Part shown: positions 1 through 10,300 of the stretch, one piece after another
How positions within the stretch are numbered: position 1 is the stretch's first letter
How the letters are laid out: each line of letters begins with the position of its first letter
From: Planctomycetota bacterium
Lineage (GTDB): Bacteria; Planctomycetota; SZUA-567
Length of the DNA: 54,350 nt
Direction: 5' to 3'
NCBI GenBank assembly: GCA_020060765.1
Contig: JAGUZQ010000063.1
Span: forward strand, 1-54,350
The notes under the pieces: generated by a model
The model's database searches: none
Told to the model about the DNA's origin: nothing
What the model saw: the letters and a program-made list of their open reading frames with translations, nothing else
Translations under genes and position numbers: made by a program

Positions 1-26
1 AAATAACGCGAAATATCCTCGGTTTA

Positions 27-189
27 GGCTGGATGGCCTAATGGCTGACTGGCTTATTGGCTTGATTCCTGGTATTCGATCCAGTATAGGGGGAATCGAA
101 ACATCCTCGGCAATACTTGGCTATCTATTTCGTCCAACTCTTCGTGAACTCATAAAAAGCCATTTAGCCACTGAGCCATTCAGCCATTA
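27..189. repeat. Inverted pair of phased 8-bp tandem arrays
   Basis: Positions 27-66 contain five consecutive 8-bp units with consensus GGCTNNNT (one unit reads GGCC). Positions 158-189 contain four 8-bp units AGCCANTN, the reverse complement of the same motif. The 91 bp between the arms show no gene. The first half of each unit is conserved and the second half varies, so this is not a simple microsatellite. The same architecture with different unit sequences recurs elsewhere in the window. Confidence 0.8.
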
Positions 190-429
190 AACCTGATTTA
201 CAAGCATATTTAGATGCGATAGCCCTGCCTTATAAGGTGATAGGGTCGGGGTGAGGGGTAACAATTTTTTCTTCCGAAAGTCTTGCAAGCAACGTAATAA
301 GGTATCAAGTGAGCGATGGTATCGACTATATTCATGGAGCAGATTATACAGAGCCACTTTCCTATATATTACCTTTGTATACTTACAGAGCCTAAGCAAA
401 TGAAAGATTCAGTGTCCTCGCGCTTAAGG
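190..429. other. Intergenic stretch with repeat-element fragments, no gene seen
   Basis: Positions 209-227 read TTTAGATGCGATAGCCCTG, the inverse of a terminal repeat found at 20756 and 54254. A G-rich tail GGGTCGGGGTGAGGGG follows at about 244-260 and also occurs at the far end of the window. The remaining bases up to the stop codon of the next gene at 430 are AT-rich. I see no convincing coding region, promoter or RNA gene in them. Confidence 0.6.
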
Positions 430-3400
430 CTATCTGCGGTCAAGCGAAATAATGGTAGACCACTGCTGCCCGGATTTGAGAGTAACCGGCTGATAGATAA
501 GCTCATAAGTAAGAAAACTTGACCTTGCCGATCCCCAGACAAAAACGCCATAAAGCTTCTCATTCTCGGACTTTATCCGTAAAGAATTTTCGCCAAGTAT
601 TCCGTCTCCGCCGGTGATTTTGCGGATGCCACTCTCCCGTAAAATGCTTTTGACTTTGTCCGCATATCCCGTCGGCATACCACTATTCTTACGAACAAAC
701 AGGGTTTCTCCGTGCGCATGATTCGTGATACTTTCCCCGCCGAAGATGAGTCCAGGCTCTCCCGCTGATTTCGAGAAAGCCATCGGAGCGCTGAAAATCC
801 ACAATCCGGCAGTCTTGTCTTCTTCGCTTTCATTATGCAGGGTATGCGTAAGATCGACTATTCCGCTTTTGCGAAAAGCGTAGTTCTTCATCACCGTCAC
901 CCCCGCCAGCGTTCCAGCGGTGACCTTACGGGCAAAAACCACATGCAGTGCGTCGCCTTTCACAACCTGCGAAATAAAACGGTAGCAGCCCTGTAACTCC
1001 GAATTGCTCATGTATCCGTCCGGCAGATAAGCGCGGGTTTTTCCTATCATCCCGCTGACCTTATCGGCCACTATCATCTGCTGTCCTCCGCTTTTCCAGT
1101 TTGTCAACACCGCGCCCCGAGAAGGATCGAGCGAGAAGGAATTTTCTCCCGACTCGACGCAGTAGATTTGCGCGCCGTCGACTTCCTTGATTCCGGCTGA
1201 AAAACCATCCTCCTCCAAGCGTGGCACCAAGGAATAATCAATCACCTCTTTATCAGTATCGGATGTGAGCAGCGTTTTGATTTCTTCCAGTCGCGCGGCG
1301 AAAAGGCGGTCGAGTTCTGGAATGCTCTTCTCTGCCATGACCGCAACCGTTTCCAGCGGCAGCGTCTCGCCGTAATCTATCCCCTCCTCGAAACTTTCCA
1401 CTCGCAAAAACCTGATTGTCATTTTCGGCAGGGTGAGTGTGATTTTTTTCAACATCTCCGCGTCCAGCGCAGCTTTGCCGGAGAAAGTGTAGTGCGAGTT
1501 TTTCAGCGGATCGCGGAGAACGTATTTTCCTTGCGTGAGGTTTTCGCAGTGTAGGTCGAACACAGCTTCGTCAAGAAAATCGAAATTGCACAGCGCCAAC
1601 AGCGTCCAGCCGTTATTCCGAAACGCGCGTATGGCGAGGTTTTCCCGGTAATCCGCATGCGCGAAGCAGGCCGTCTTTGGCGTCAGCGAAAAACCGGAAG
1701 CCAGCTTTTCCCCGTCGAGCACGTCGTTTTCGTAATAGGCGATTGCTCGGTTGGCTTCGATGGCGCTGCGCCAGTAGCGCCCGTCGTAACCCTGCGGGAA
1801 GTAATAAAGGTGCAGCCCCTTGGCGCCTCCGATGAAGGCTGCCAACATTTGCAGACCGATGCTCTCCGGCTTGACGACCCAGTTGTCGCACTGCTTGTTC
1901 TGCGTGAGATGAATATAAGGCGGTGCCTGCCTTCCGGCTCGGAAGCTGAACTTCTCAATTTGCCCGACCAGATGCTCCACCCGGTCTAGAGTCTGCCGGT
2001 GCGTTTTGCAGTCGAAGTCGTCCTTGCTTTCGGCGTGGCGCAAGCCCAGTTCGATCATCCGTTTTTTCGCAGGGTCGTGCATTTCCACTGATTTGAAATA
2101 GCGGTAATGCCAGGAGGCGAGGTAGTCGAATTCCTCCGCGTAATCCGCGCCGTTGAAGCATTCGATGTATTCCTGGTATTCCGCGCCTTCGTGCAGATCG
2201 AAGAGGGTATGCGGGCCGACCCAGGGGATGAAGTCTATTTTGCGCCCTATCTGCACGCTTTTTTTCCTGACGATTTCATTCAGTGTTCGCATCGCCATCT
2301 TGTATTGCCACGATTGAAACTTTTTCAGTTCATCGGGCCACTTGGTCACGATCTCTATCGGGTTCATTCCCAATACCACGCTTTCCGGTTTTCCCGACCA
2401 ACGCGCGAAATCCCGTATAGACCGCTCGGTAAAGCTGCCGCGCTCCATCCGGTACATCCACGGCTCCCAGTTACAGACCAGATGCGACGCGCCTTTCGCC
2501 AACATGTCGTCCAACACCCAGTTCACCAGTTTCACATACCACTCGCCGCGGCGGTAGATGTAGGCGGGATCGAATGCGTCTTGCTGAACCACGCCTGTCG
2601 CTTGTTTCAGCAGGACTTCTTCCGGAATATCCTTATTCAGCGGGGTATAACGAACCATGTAACCGTTGGTGATCCTGCCGCAATTGAGAGATACGGTAAG
2701 AGCATTTTTCACCAACTCGCGGATGATTGAGGAAGGGTCGCGGCGCTTTGCCTCAGGCGTGCTGCCGCCTACCCGCAGGTGGTCGTTGACGAGTATTTCG
2801 TTGAACCCCCAGCCTGCATAGGCGCGGCTCCATTCAGCCAGCGGCTTGCCGGAAAATTCTATTCCGTTGTTTACGACGCAGGCGCTGCGGAAACGGCGCG
2901 GCGAGTAAATTGTTGTCAGAGGGGGTATTACTTTCAATCTGAAAAGGCACGGCTTGCAAACATATTCCCCGTCTTTGAAGGAAATGTAAGCGTCCATAAT
3001 CTCATCGCCAGCGGGTTTATTTGTCCGCAGCATGAGAAGAGTTGAACGCCAGGCGGATTTGGTGAAATCGACGTTGCCGAGCAGGTAAGAAGAAAACCCC
3101 ATGGTCAGCGAATATCGCACGTAAGGCTTGCCGCCAAGTTCGAGTTTGGCGGGAGGGGCGGTTTCACGGGAGTCGAGGTCGCCGCCGAGCAGTTCCACCC
3201 CCTCCGGCAGGTCGACCAGAATCTCCGGTTGAGTTTTCGGCTGGTACTGCGATTCGTTGGCGACGGTCAAGTAGACGATCATCGGCGCGCCTTGCGGCAG
3301 ATGGTAGATATTGTCGTCGGCGTCAAAATTCGGGGTCAATCTGAATTTTACTTCCTCCCCCGCTACCGGCTCGACCTTTTCCAGATTGAAGGAATCGACC

Positions 3401-3933
3401 CAGGCCGATTTGTTTTCGCCGGTGAAAAAGGCGGTCAGGCTGAAGCCCTTCTCGCCGGGCTTGACCGCGAATTTCATTTCATACCTTCGCCAGTCGTGTT
3501 TCTCTTCCGAAGCGGCCAATACCATATACCTGGCGGCAAGGTGCTTGCCGTCTTCTCCGTGCAGATTCTGCCGCAGGGAAAATTTCCCACCGTCGTTTTT
3601 CAGCCAGAACGAGAGACGGTAGCTATCGCCTGCATTTACCGGCAAAGTTGGCGAATTGATTATGACATTGTCTTTATCCGATGTGCAGTCCAGCCGCAGA
3701 GAGGCAAGACCGTCGTGCTTTTCATTTTCGTCAAGTCTGGCTGTCGGATGCGGGAATTCCGAGATTTTAGGATAGGGGCAATACATTCCAAGCGACCACT
3801 CGGATATGCTCTTTTGATCTATCTGTTCAAAGCCGCCGTTTGCCAGCAGGTTATCGCCGGCAAGGGCAGGCATGGCAAGCAATAGCAGACCGAAGAAAGA
3901 CAGTGCAACACCGGAAGAGAATGCCTGTTTCAT
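430..3933 (-). CDS. Large secreted multidomain glycosidase-like protein
   Basis: The protein has 1167 residues. I chose the start at 3933 because AGGAGG precedes it at good spacing and it opens directly into a signal peptide ending near ALAG. Residues about 25-190 look like a carbohydrate-binding beta-sandwich (NLLANGGFE opening, typical of CBM-like exported proteins). Residues about 340-770 look like a TIM-barrel glycosidase-type region with many Trp and acidic residues (for example CNWEPWMYR). Residues about 920-1167 resemble a galactose-mutarotase-like sandwich. I cannot assign a GH family or the catalytic pair. It lies 51 bp downstream of the AbiEi/pseudopilin gene on the same strand, so the two are probably co-transcribed, with the LacI gene divergent. 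Role by inference: extracytoplasmic polysaccharide recognition or cleavage. Confidence 0.7.
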   Translation of the reverse strand: MKQAFSSGVALSFFGLLLLAMPALAGDNLLANGGFEQIDQKSISEWSLGMYCPYPKISEFPHPTARLDENEKHDGLASLRLDCTSDKDNVIINSPTLPVNAGDSYRLSFWLKNDGGKFSLRQNLHGEDGKHLAARYMVLAASEEKHDWRRYEMKFAVKPGEKGFSLTAFFTGENKSAWVDSFNLEKVEPVAGEEVKFRLTPNFDADDNIYHLPQGAPMIVYLTVANESQYQPKTQPEILVDLPEGVELLGGDLDSRETAPPAKLELGGKPYVRYSLTMGFSSYLLGNVDFTKSAWRSTLLMLRTNKPAGDEIMDAYISFKDGEYVCKPCLFRLKVIPPLTTIYSPRRFRSACVVNNGIEFSGKPLAEWSRAYAGWGFNEILVNDHLRVGGSTPEAKRRDPSSIIRELVKNALTVSLNCGRITNGYMVRYTPLNKDIPEEVLLKQATGVVQQDAFDPAYIYRRGEWYVKLVNWVLDDMLAKGASHLVCNWEPWMYRMERGSFTERSIRDFARWSGKPESVVLGMNPIEIVTKWPDELKKFQSWQYKMAMRTLNEIVRKKSVQIGRKIDFIPWVGPHTLFDLHEGAEYQEYIECFNGADYAEEFDYLASWHYRYFKSVEMHDPAKKRMIELGLRHAESKDDFDCKTHRQTLDRVEHLVGQIEKFSFRAGRQAPPYIHLTQNKQCDNWVVKPESIGLQMLAAFIGGAKGLHLYYFPQGYDGRYWRSAIEANRAIAYYENDVLDGEKLASGFSLTPKTACFAHADYRENLAIRAFRNNGWTLLALCNFDFLDEAVFDLHCENLTQGKYVLRDPLKNSHYTFSGKAALDAEMLKKITLTLPKMTIRFLRVESFEEGIDYGETLPLETVAVMAEKSIPELDRLFAARLEEIKTLLTSDTDKEVIDYSLVPRLEEDGFSAGIKEVDGAQIYCVESGENSFSLDPSRGAVLTNWKSGGQQMIVADKVSGMIGKTRAYLPDGYMSNSELQGCYRFISQVVKGDALHVVFARKVTAGTLAGVTVMKNYAFRKSGIVDLTHTLHNESEEDKTAGLWIFSAPMAFSKSAGEPGLIFGGESITNHAHGETLFVRKNSGMPTGYADKVKSILRESGIRKITGGDGILGENSLRIKSENEKLYGVFVWGSARSSFLTYELIYQPVTLKSGQQWSTIISLDRR

Positions 3934-3984
3934 AGCGCCTCCTTTGAGAAAACAAAACGGATTTTTCAATAAGATCAATCTTGG

Positions 3985-5238
3985 TTAATGATGACCCCAA
4001 AAATCATCGTACGGATCGGATGTAGGCAGATCCTTGATCGAACCGGCATGCAGATCCATGTAAGCGAGATTTGCCGAGTCGTTGTGACGCATGCCGATAT
4101 TGTACAGTTCTACGTCTCCCGTATACCAGGGATTAAGAATGACGGGGCGGATGCCGGTTGTGGAGGTGCCTGCCGGATCATACTTGCTGTCTATCATCAG
4201 CATGCTTTGGCTGCTGTTTCGGAAAAAACTGAATTTGCGCGGGACCGGCCAGACCATGCCTATGAAATTGCCCGCGTAGCTGAGTTGCTTCCATGCAATA
4301 TTAGTGTCATACCAGGGAGTGGGGTCGGAAGGGCAAACCGAAACGGAATAGTCGTCCATGTATCCGTTTGCCTTCAGCGTATAATGCCAGTATGTATTTG
4401 CAGCCAGCCCTTTGTATGGAGTGAGATGGTCGCTATTGTCATCACCGTAAAGCCGCATGACCAGCCCCATTTGTTTTAGGTTGCCGACGCATTGGATTTG
4501 CCTGGCCTGCTCCCGCGCCTTGCCCAACATAGGAAGCAGCAAGCTAGCCAGAATCGAGATGATGGCAACCACTACCAGCAGTTCTACCAGGGTAAATGCC
4601 TGAATCGGAATTCTTGCGCGCATGTAACGCATGGTTGTATCCTCCGGAAAAGCGGTTCGCTCCTCTTTTTTTTCTATCCATCCCCTTAGCATGGCCTGTT
4701 GCTCGGATATTAACCCCAAACGCAATGCTTTCAAAACATAATCGGTAAACTCTTCGCTTGAAATTCCCGCTGCTTGTGCGTCATGCAGAGTGCGCAGGGG
4801 TTTGGTCACGCGGATCGCACCAAACCTGTCAATCTCAAAAGCTTCGATCTCTTCCCGGTGCAAAATCACTCGGGCATCATTTTTCCGGAAACCTTTCGGC
4901 ACTATTAAATGTGCCTGCCGTGGCGGCACATCTGTCAACCCCCAGAAATGCAAGGCGCTGGCATAACCGGCCACGGCTTCGGTCTTCCCTGAGCGGTTGC
5001 GACTCCATAACAGCCAGCGGCAGAGTTCGTCTTTTACATGATTAGATTCTATATCGGACAAGCGGTAAAGTCCGCGTTCGATCCGCGTCCATTCCCTTAA
5101 ATTCTGGTGATAGTAGAAATGGGAGTTAATAGGAAACCCGCATTCCGCAGCCTGCCCTGCGGAAAAATATCCTCCCTGTCTGATAGCAATTTCGCGCAGT
5201 AAATGCGACTTGCGATATCTGTGGACTTTAACAACCAT
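3985..5238 (-). CDS. AbiEi-like winged-helix domain in frame with a pseudopilin
   Basis: The open frame has 417 residues. Residues 1-200 match the AbiEi (type IV antitoxin) layout: an N-terminal winged helix ([14 protein letters not shown]), the ERGLYRL strand, an [13 protein letters not shown] segment, and a C-terminal RTLHD region. Residues 203-417 form a pseudopilin: a short basic leader, then [20 protein letters not shown] as membrane helix, a CVGNLKQMG segment, and a C-terminal H-X9-D motif (DL instead of the usual DG). No stop separates the two parts. A strong internal Shine-Dalgarno sits before Met203, so the pseudopilin may also be made alone. No AbiEii nucleotidyltransferase toxin is adjacent. 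The residue before the presumed cleavage site is Ala, not the canonical Gly. Confidence 0.75.
   Translation of the reverse strand: MVVKVHRYRKSHLLREIAIRQGGYFSAGQAAECGFPINSHFYYHQNLREWTRIERGLYRLSDIESNHVKDELCRWLLWSRNRSGKTEAVAGYASALHFWGLTDVPPRQAHLIVPKGFRKNDARVILHREEIEAFEIDRFGAIRVTKPLRTLHDAQAAGISSEEFTDYVLKALRLGLISEQQAMLRGWIEKKEERTAFPEDTTMRYMRARIPIQAFTLVELLVVVAIISILASLLLPMLGKAREQARQIQCVGNLKQMGLVMRLYGDDNSDHLTPYKGLAANTYWHYTLKANGYMDDYSVSVCPSDPTPWYDTNIAWKQLSYAGNFIGMVWPVPRKFSFFRNSSQSMLMIDSKYDPAGTSTTGIRPVILNPWYTGDVELYNIGMRHNDSANLAYMDLHAGSIKDLPTSDPYDDFWGHH
4630..4645 (-). promoter_or_regulatory. Internal ribosome binding site for a separate pseudopilin
   Basis: On the minus strand GGAGG (4645 to 4641) stands 8 nt before an ATG whose first base is 4632. 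Initiation there would give a 215-residue pseudopilin with a normal short leader. This site makes it uncertain whether the AbiEi-pilin fusion is the main product or whether two genes share one uninterrupted frame. Confidence 0.6.
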
Positions 5239-5614
5239 GCTCTATCCAATCTTCAGCTAAACAGAGACAGAGTTAATTTACCCGATTACAGCAACTTATG
5301 TCAAACATGCCAGGATTAAGCGAAACGAAAACTTCAAATATTTTTATTATGTCAATGTTCTGTAAGTCTTTAACAGTTTTGCAATATATTAAGGGAGCGT
5401 CCGAAATTCACGGTAGAGTGTTTTGCAAGCATCCACGTATTTGAAACTACATTCGCTCGTCTTCGCCTTTAACAAAGCGCGCGCGCTTTTCTGTTTTACC
5501 TTGGTTTTGTTTCAAAATCTGACCGTCCAACTTTGTTAACGAGCCAGAAGCTACTTGACAAAGATGAATCTTAGTGTACATTAGTAGTAAGCGCTGTCAG
5601 TAAGGAGTGTACTT
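5239..5614. promoter_or_regulatory. Divergent promoter region between AbiEi-pilin and lacI-type genes
   Basis: On the plus strand TTGACA (5555-5560) and TACATT (5577-5582) are 16 bp apart and lie upstream of the LacI gene. On the minus strand TTGACA (5304 to 5299) and TAAATT (5280 to 5275) are 18 bp apart and lie upstream of the AbiEi-pilin gene. An AGCGCT palindrome at about 5589-5594, just after the plus-strand -10 box, could be part of a LacI-family operator. The roughly 230 bp between the two promoters show no gene. Confidence 0.55.
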
Positions 5615-6667
5615 TTGAAGACATCCACTATTTACGATGTTGCAAAAATAGCCGCCGTAAGCATAAAAACCGCATCCCGGGTTATCAACAGCCAGGACGG
5701 TGTAAGCGAAAAAACCCGACTGGCGGTATGGGATGCGGTTAATGAGCTTGGTTATCGCCCTGACGAAAAAGCGCGACACCTGGCTCGCGAGAGAAGTGAC
5801 AGGAGAGGGCTGTGGACAGGCTGCATCGGCTGCGTGATGTTTCCGCAATTTGGGCGTAAATGTGACTACTTTTACAACGAACTGCTGGAGGAATTGGACA
5901 AGATTCTATTGGCAAATAAGTTGCACCGATATTTCACCTACACACTTACCGATCTTTCCAGTCCTGATTTGGCGTTGCGGATGCTTAATCCCAGTTCTAT
6001 AAGTGGTGTGCTTGCTTTCGGTTTGGGAGAAGATTACCGTAACGATTTGTTCGCTATCCGTGACAAGGTGGCGAATCTTGTGTTGGTAAGCGATTGCATG
6101 GCTGATAATTCCCTTTCCTGCGTCTGTCCCGACCTGTTCCAGGCTGGAGTGCAGGCTACCCGTTATTTGCTGGAAATGGGACACACCCGGATAGCCTGCA
6201 TAACTGGCGACAACAATATGCGCGATTATCATCAGCAACGCTTGAATGGTTATAAATCCGCATTAGCTGCCGCAGATCTGCCTTTTGTCGCAGAACTTGT
6301 CGTGGAAGGCGGATATTCCTTTGCAGGCGCCTGTCTGGCTGCAAAGAAAATACTGCAAATGTCTCCCCGACCAACTGCTATCTACGCGGTTTCGGACGCT
6401 ATGGCACTGGGTGTATATCGTGCGGCTTACGAGGCGGGACTGCGCATTCCGGAAGATATCTCCGTCGCTGGTTGCGACGATCTGGGTTTTTCCGGCGAAC
6501 TTTCGCCAGCACTTACCACTGTTGGATTTGACCGCAAACTGATGCTGGAGCGCGCGGTCATGCTGATTCGGCAGGAAGCGGAGGAAGAGGGTGAAAGTCT
6601 GCCGGTAAAGGTGCTTATTCCTGGTTCCATGAAAACGCGCGATTCCTGCGCAAATATTGCTGGCTGA
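5615..6667 (+). CDS. LacI-family transcriptional regulator
   Basis: This 350-residue protein has the classical LacI arrangement. An N-terminal helix-turn-helix ([20 protein letters not shown]) is followed by the hinge helix region ([12 protein letters not shown]) and a periplasmic-binding-protein-like sensor domain from about residue 60 ([44 protein letters not shown]). The start is TTG at 5615, supported by AAGGAG 10 nt upstream and by the position of the DNA-binding domain. The gene is divergent from the AbiEi-pilin/glycosidase pair and is followed 17 bp later by another pseudopilin gene. It probably controls the neighbouring carbohydrate genes and perhaps itself. The effector sugar cannot be read from the sequence. 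Confidence 0.93.
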   Translation: MKTSTIYDVAKIAAVSIKTASRVINSQDGVSEKTRLAVWDAVNELGYRPDEKARHLARERSDRRGLWTGCIGCVMFPQFGRKCDYFYNELLEELDKILLANKLHRYFTYTLTDLSSPDLALRMLNPSSISGVLAFGLGEDYRNDLFAIRDKVANLVLVSDCMADNSLSCVCPDLFQAGVQATRYLLEMGHTRIACITGDNNMRDYHQQRLNGYKSALAAADLPFVAELVVEGGYSFAGACLAAKKILQMSPRPTAIYAVSDAMALGVYRAAYEAGLRIPEDISVAGCDDLGFSGELSPALTTVGFDRKLMLERAVMLIRQEAEEEGESLPVKVLIPGSMKTRDSCANIAG

Positions 6668-6684
6668 CTTTTGGGAGATTAAAG

Positions 6685-7191
6685 ATGTGTCGGCGATTGA
6701 AAATGTCGCATGGAAATATGAGCGGTCGATTTACTTTGGTGGAACTGCTGGTGGTTATCGCCATTATCTCTATCCTCTCCGGCCTTCTGCTGCCGGTACT
6801 GAGTCAGGCCAGGGATTCCGCACGGGCAATGTCATGTCAAAGCAATCTCAAGCAGATCGGCCTTGGCATGATACTGTACGCAGATGAAAGTGGTTCGTGG
6901 CTGCCCTGCATCAAGGGCGACGGGGTAAACTTTTGGCACTGGTACCAGAACGCGCAGTTCATGCAATGCCTGCAATTGGCAAAATACGCCGGGAATGTTC
7001 GCGGCACGGTTTGCAACTGTCCCAGTCATGAGGAAGGTAACTGGGGCGGAAGTTTCACTGTTAATAAGATTTATCTTAGCTATGGCGGAAACATGTACAC
7101 CGGGTCAAACAGTACCGGTCTGTTCCGGCTAGCGTCCATCATGCAAAACTGGTCACTCAGTCCGCAAATACTGTTTGCATCAAAAAATTAA
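6685..7191 (+). CDS. Shortened pseudopilin (type II secretion/pilin-like)
   Basis: This 168-residue protein has a short leader, the pilin helix [20 protein letters not shown], a [18 protein letters not shown] segment and a cysteine-containing globular part. The start at 6685 has GGGAG 9 nt upstream. The residue before Phe is Arg, not Gly. The protein stops in the region where relatives carry a C-terminal H-X9-DG motif, and that motif is absent. The stop follows a run of six A (7182-7187). An alternative frame continues for about 30 residues after it, so a frameshifted C terminus is possible but unproven. The gene lies 17 bp after the LacI gene and is probably in the same transcript. Confidence 0.75.
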   Translation: MCRRLKMSHGNMSGRFTLVELLVVIAIISILSGLLLPVLSQARDSARAMSCQSNLKQIGLGMILYADESGSWLPCIKGDGVNFWHWYQNAQFMQCLQLAKYAGNVRGTVCNCPSHEEGNWGGSFTVNKIYLSYGGNMYTGSNSTGLFRLASIMQNWSLSPQILFASKN

Positions 7192-7391
7192 GGATTGAGT
7201 TTATCCGGCGACTGGAGCATAATGACAAAAACCTGAGTAATCAGGCAAATGCGTTTAAGTTTGCCAGTTGGAAACGTCGATATTCTTAATGAAATATATG
7301 CAGGCGGGGACAGCTTCTCCGGGCGCTTTTCTGTTTCCCGTTGGCCTTTCGCCTGTGGACGGCTGTTTTGAACCGATTGGAGGAAAACGAT

Positions 7392-10300
7392 ATGCGGAAC
7401 CGGGCTATCCTGAGCGCCTTGCTTGTCGGCTGTTTGAGCCTGGGCGCCGGTTTGTACGCCGCAGAAGACGGCGAACCTACCGAACGCTACAAGCAGTTGG
7501 AAAAACTGTTGTCAACCGCGACTGACAGATTCGAGTTGGGTCGCTACATCGAGGCGAAGGCGGCTCTGGAAAAAATCATGGCCGAAAATCCGTCCGACGA
7601 GGAATGCTGGAAGCTGCGGGAGGTTTTCGGCGACAGGATTCTGCGCCACATGGTCTCGTTCATGGATAAAGGCCGTACCCTCGGCAAAACGCCGGAGATG
7701 TTGCTGCAGCGGGCGCAGTTGCACGAGCAGGAAAGCATGATGTCTCCCGCTAACGTCAAGGACGTTGTCACGGAAGTCATTCAGAACCCCGAAAACGTCA
7801 AGCGCCTGTATGAATTATCCATTATCGGCCAGTTCGCCGTGCCTGACCTGATCGATTTCCTGCGCTCGACCAAGAGCGAGGTGGAGCGCACCAACGCGTC
7901 GTATTGCCTGATCCACCTCGGCCCGCAGGTGGTGTTGCCGGTCGCGGAAACGCTGGCGGCGGGCGATGATCTCTTGAGTCAGCACGTGTGCGACGTGCTG
8001 CGCAAAATCAGGCCGCTGGACATGCGTTCGCTGCACATGATCAAGCGGATATATGACAATCCGCAGACTCTTCCTACCGTGCGAGGCTGGGCGGAAAAAG
8101 CGCTGGAGGAAATCACCGGACAGAAATCTTCCGAGTTGAAAAGTGCCGACGAATACATTTACGAGGAAGCCAACCGCCTGTACCTTGGTGGGCCGACGGT
8201 TGCCGAGGAAATGGATGACTTGGACAAGTCGTTCTGGTACTGGGACGCCAACGCCGGGGTCGACGGCAAAAAGGGACGACTGGCGCGGATCGAAATCCCC
8301 ACCTTCGCCCTGGATGATATGTACACCCAGGAGTTGGTTTACGACGGCCTGCAGCTCACCGACAAGCCGGAGCGTTACCAGCTTTTGCTTTCCAGTTCAC
8401 TGTTGCAACAGGCCAAGGAAAACGAGACTTTCAGTTCGATTCTCGACTTGGCCGGGATGACTCTGCCCGACGCTGAAAGGTTGAAGGCGCAAATTCTGAA
8501 TTGGCAGCAGCGCCTCTACAAGAATCAGCGCGTGGCCTGGACGGTCGGTGGCGAGATGCTGGTGAAGGTGTTGGACAAGGCGCTTCAGGATGGCAAGGCA
8601 AGCGTGGCCATCGCCGCCATCGAGGGCATAGAAAAAACCGTCAATACCCGCAATGGTTGGGAAAAGATCAGCAACTGGAGTGTCTCCCTGGAGCGACCGG
8701 TAGTAGACGAACCGCAGCCGGATGCGGCGGCAGCGGACAAGAAAATTGCAGAGAAGAAACTGGCGGATAAGAAAGAAACTGTTCCTGCGTCAACTGAGCC
8801 TGTTCCGGTTGCCGCGCCTTCCCATCCGCTGCTGTCTGCGTTGGACAATCCTGATCGCCGGGTGCGTTTCGCCGCCGCCAACTGCCTGATGCGAGTCGGC
8901 CTGCCGGTGGACAATTCCCGTTACAAGGATGTGGCGCCGATTCTGGTGGACGGCGCGCGCGAGGCGGCGGCGCAGGTGTGCCTGATAGTCAGTAACGACC
9001 TGGGATTCCGCAACCGCATGGCCGCGCGCCTGGAGAGCAAGGGGCTGATCGCCATGACCGCTCCCGGCGGGCGCGAAGGGTACGCCCTGGCCATGCAGAA
9101 TCCGCCCAAGGACTGCGTGATGATTGACAGCGAGGTAAACGAATTTGCCTATCTCAACCAGCGTTTGCAGATGGAGAACATTATCGCCGGCAGTCCCCTG
9201 CCGCTGGTGATTGTGACCACGAGCGGGCGGATCGACAATATCGAAAGCCAGTTCGATCGCAACAAATGGCGGGTCGAACGGCGGACTGACAAATCAGCCG
9301 AAACGCCGGGACTCTACGACTCGCTGGTGTTGGCCAAGCGTCGCAACGACCGGACAGTGCAGGTGGTTTCGATCATCACCAACGAAAACGTCCAGGCGCG
9401 CAAGGCGCTGAAGAATTTTCTGTTGCTGGAGGCCGAGCGGCGCAGTCGTCCCGAGCGGCAGACCGAACTGCTGACGCTGATGCAGAACGAGAAACTGCTT
9501 TCTGACATCTTCCCCGCCCGCAGCGCCTACGTCAACGTTTTCATGGACGAGGAATTGAGCGGCTGGAGCGCGATGAAGACCCTGCAGAAATTCCGTAACA
9601 ATATCGTCACCCGTCATATCCCTGTCGCCCTGTTCTGCAAGGAAAAGGATCGGGAGGAATTGGGCAAGGAATACAGCGAGTTTCTCGATGACAAGGCGGA
9701 TCTGCGTCTGCTGGACTACGAGACCGACGCGGCGAAACTGTTCGACGAGGCGCTGGACATGACGGCGTTGAACAAGCTGTCGGAGAAGAACTACGTGCGC
9801 AAGATGTACGACGCTATCGCCCTGCGCAGCGCCAAGGCCCTGTCGCTCCTCGATGCGGACAGTGGCGTGGTTAACCTCACCGACGAGGAGGTGGAGTGGC
9901 TGCGGGAAGTGGTGCGTAGCAAGGCTCGCCCCCTGAATATCCGTTGCGCCGTGGCGATGGCGCTGGGGCACCTCAGGGTGGAAAAGGCAGTGAAGACACT
10001 GTCCAGTGTCTTCAGCCGGGAAAAAGGCGAGGTCGAGGATGTTAAACTGCGCGTAGCCTGCCTCCACGCCTTGGGCAGCATAGACATAAGCAACGAATAC
10101 AAGGAACTCAAGCTTAAGGCTCTGCAGGAAAGCGACATCGCCATCCAGGAGGTCGCATCCCGCGCGCTGGCTCTTGCCGATGGTGGAGTTGCCTTGCATA
10201 ATGAAATTCTCCAGCGCGAGCGACCCAACGTCCCCGAAGCGCTACTGACCGAGCAGGCGGCGAAGCCTGTGGAGAAGAAGGCGGAAGGCGGCGAGGAAAC

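Noticed and set aside
3985..5238. Complete AbiE toxin-antitoxin system
   Set aside because: Only the antitoxin-like half is present; the neighbours are a glycosidase-like gene and a LacI gene, with no nucleotidyltransferase toxin.
5583..5605. Defined LacI operator near AGCGCT
   Set aside because: The palindrome is only six bases and has no second copy nearby, so it is mentioned only as a possibility in the promoter entry.
9294..10199. Long open frame on the minus strand opposite the HEAT-repeat gene
   Set aside because: It is the antisense shadow of a well-supported GC-rich gene and shows no domain, start site or signal of its own.
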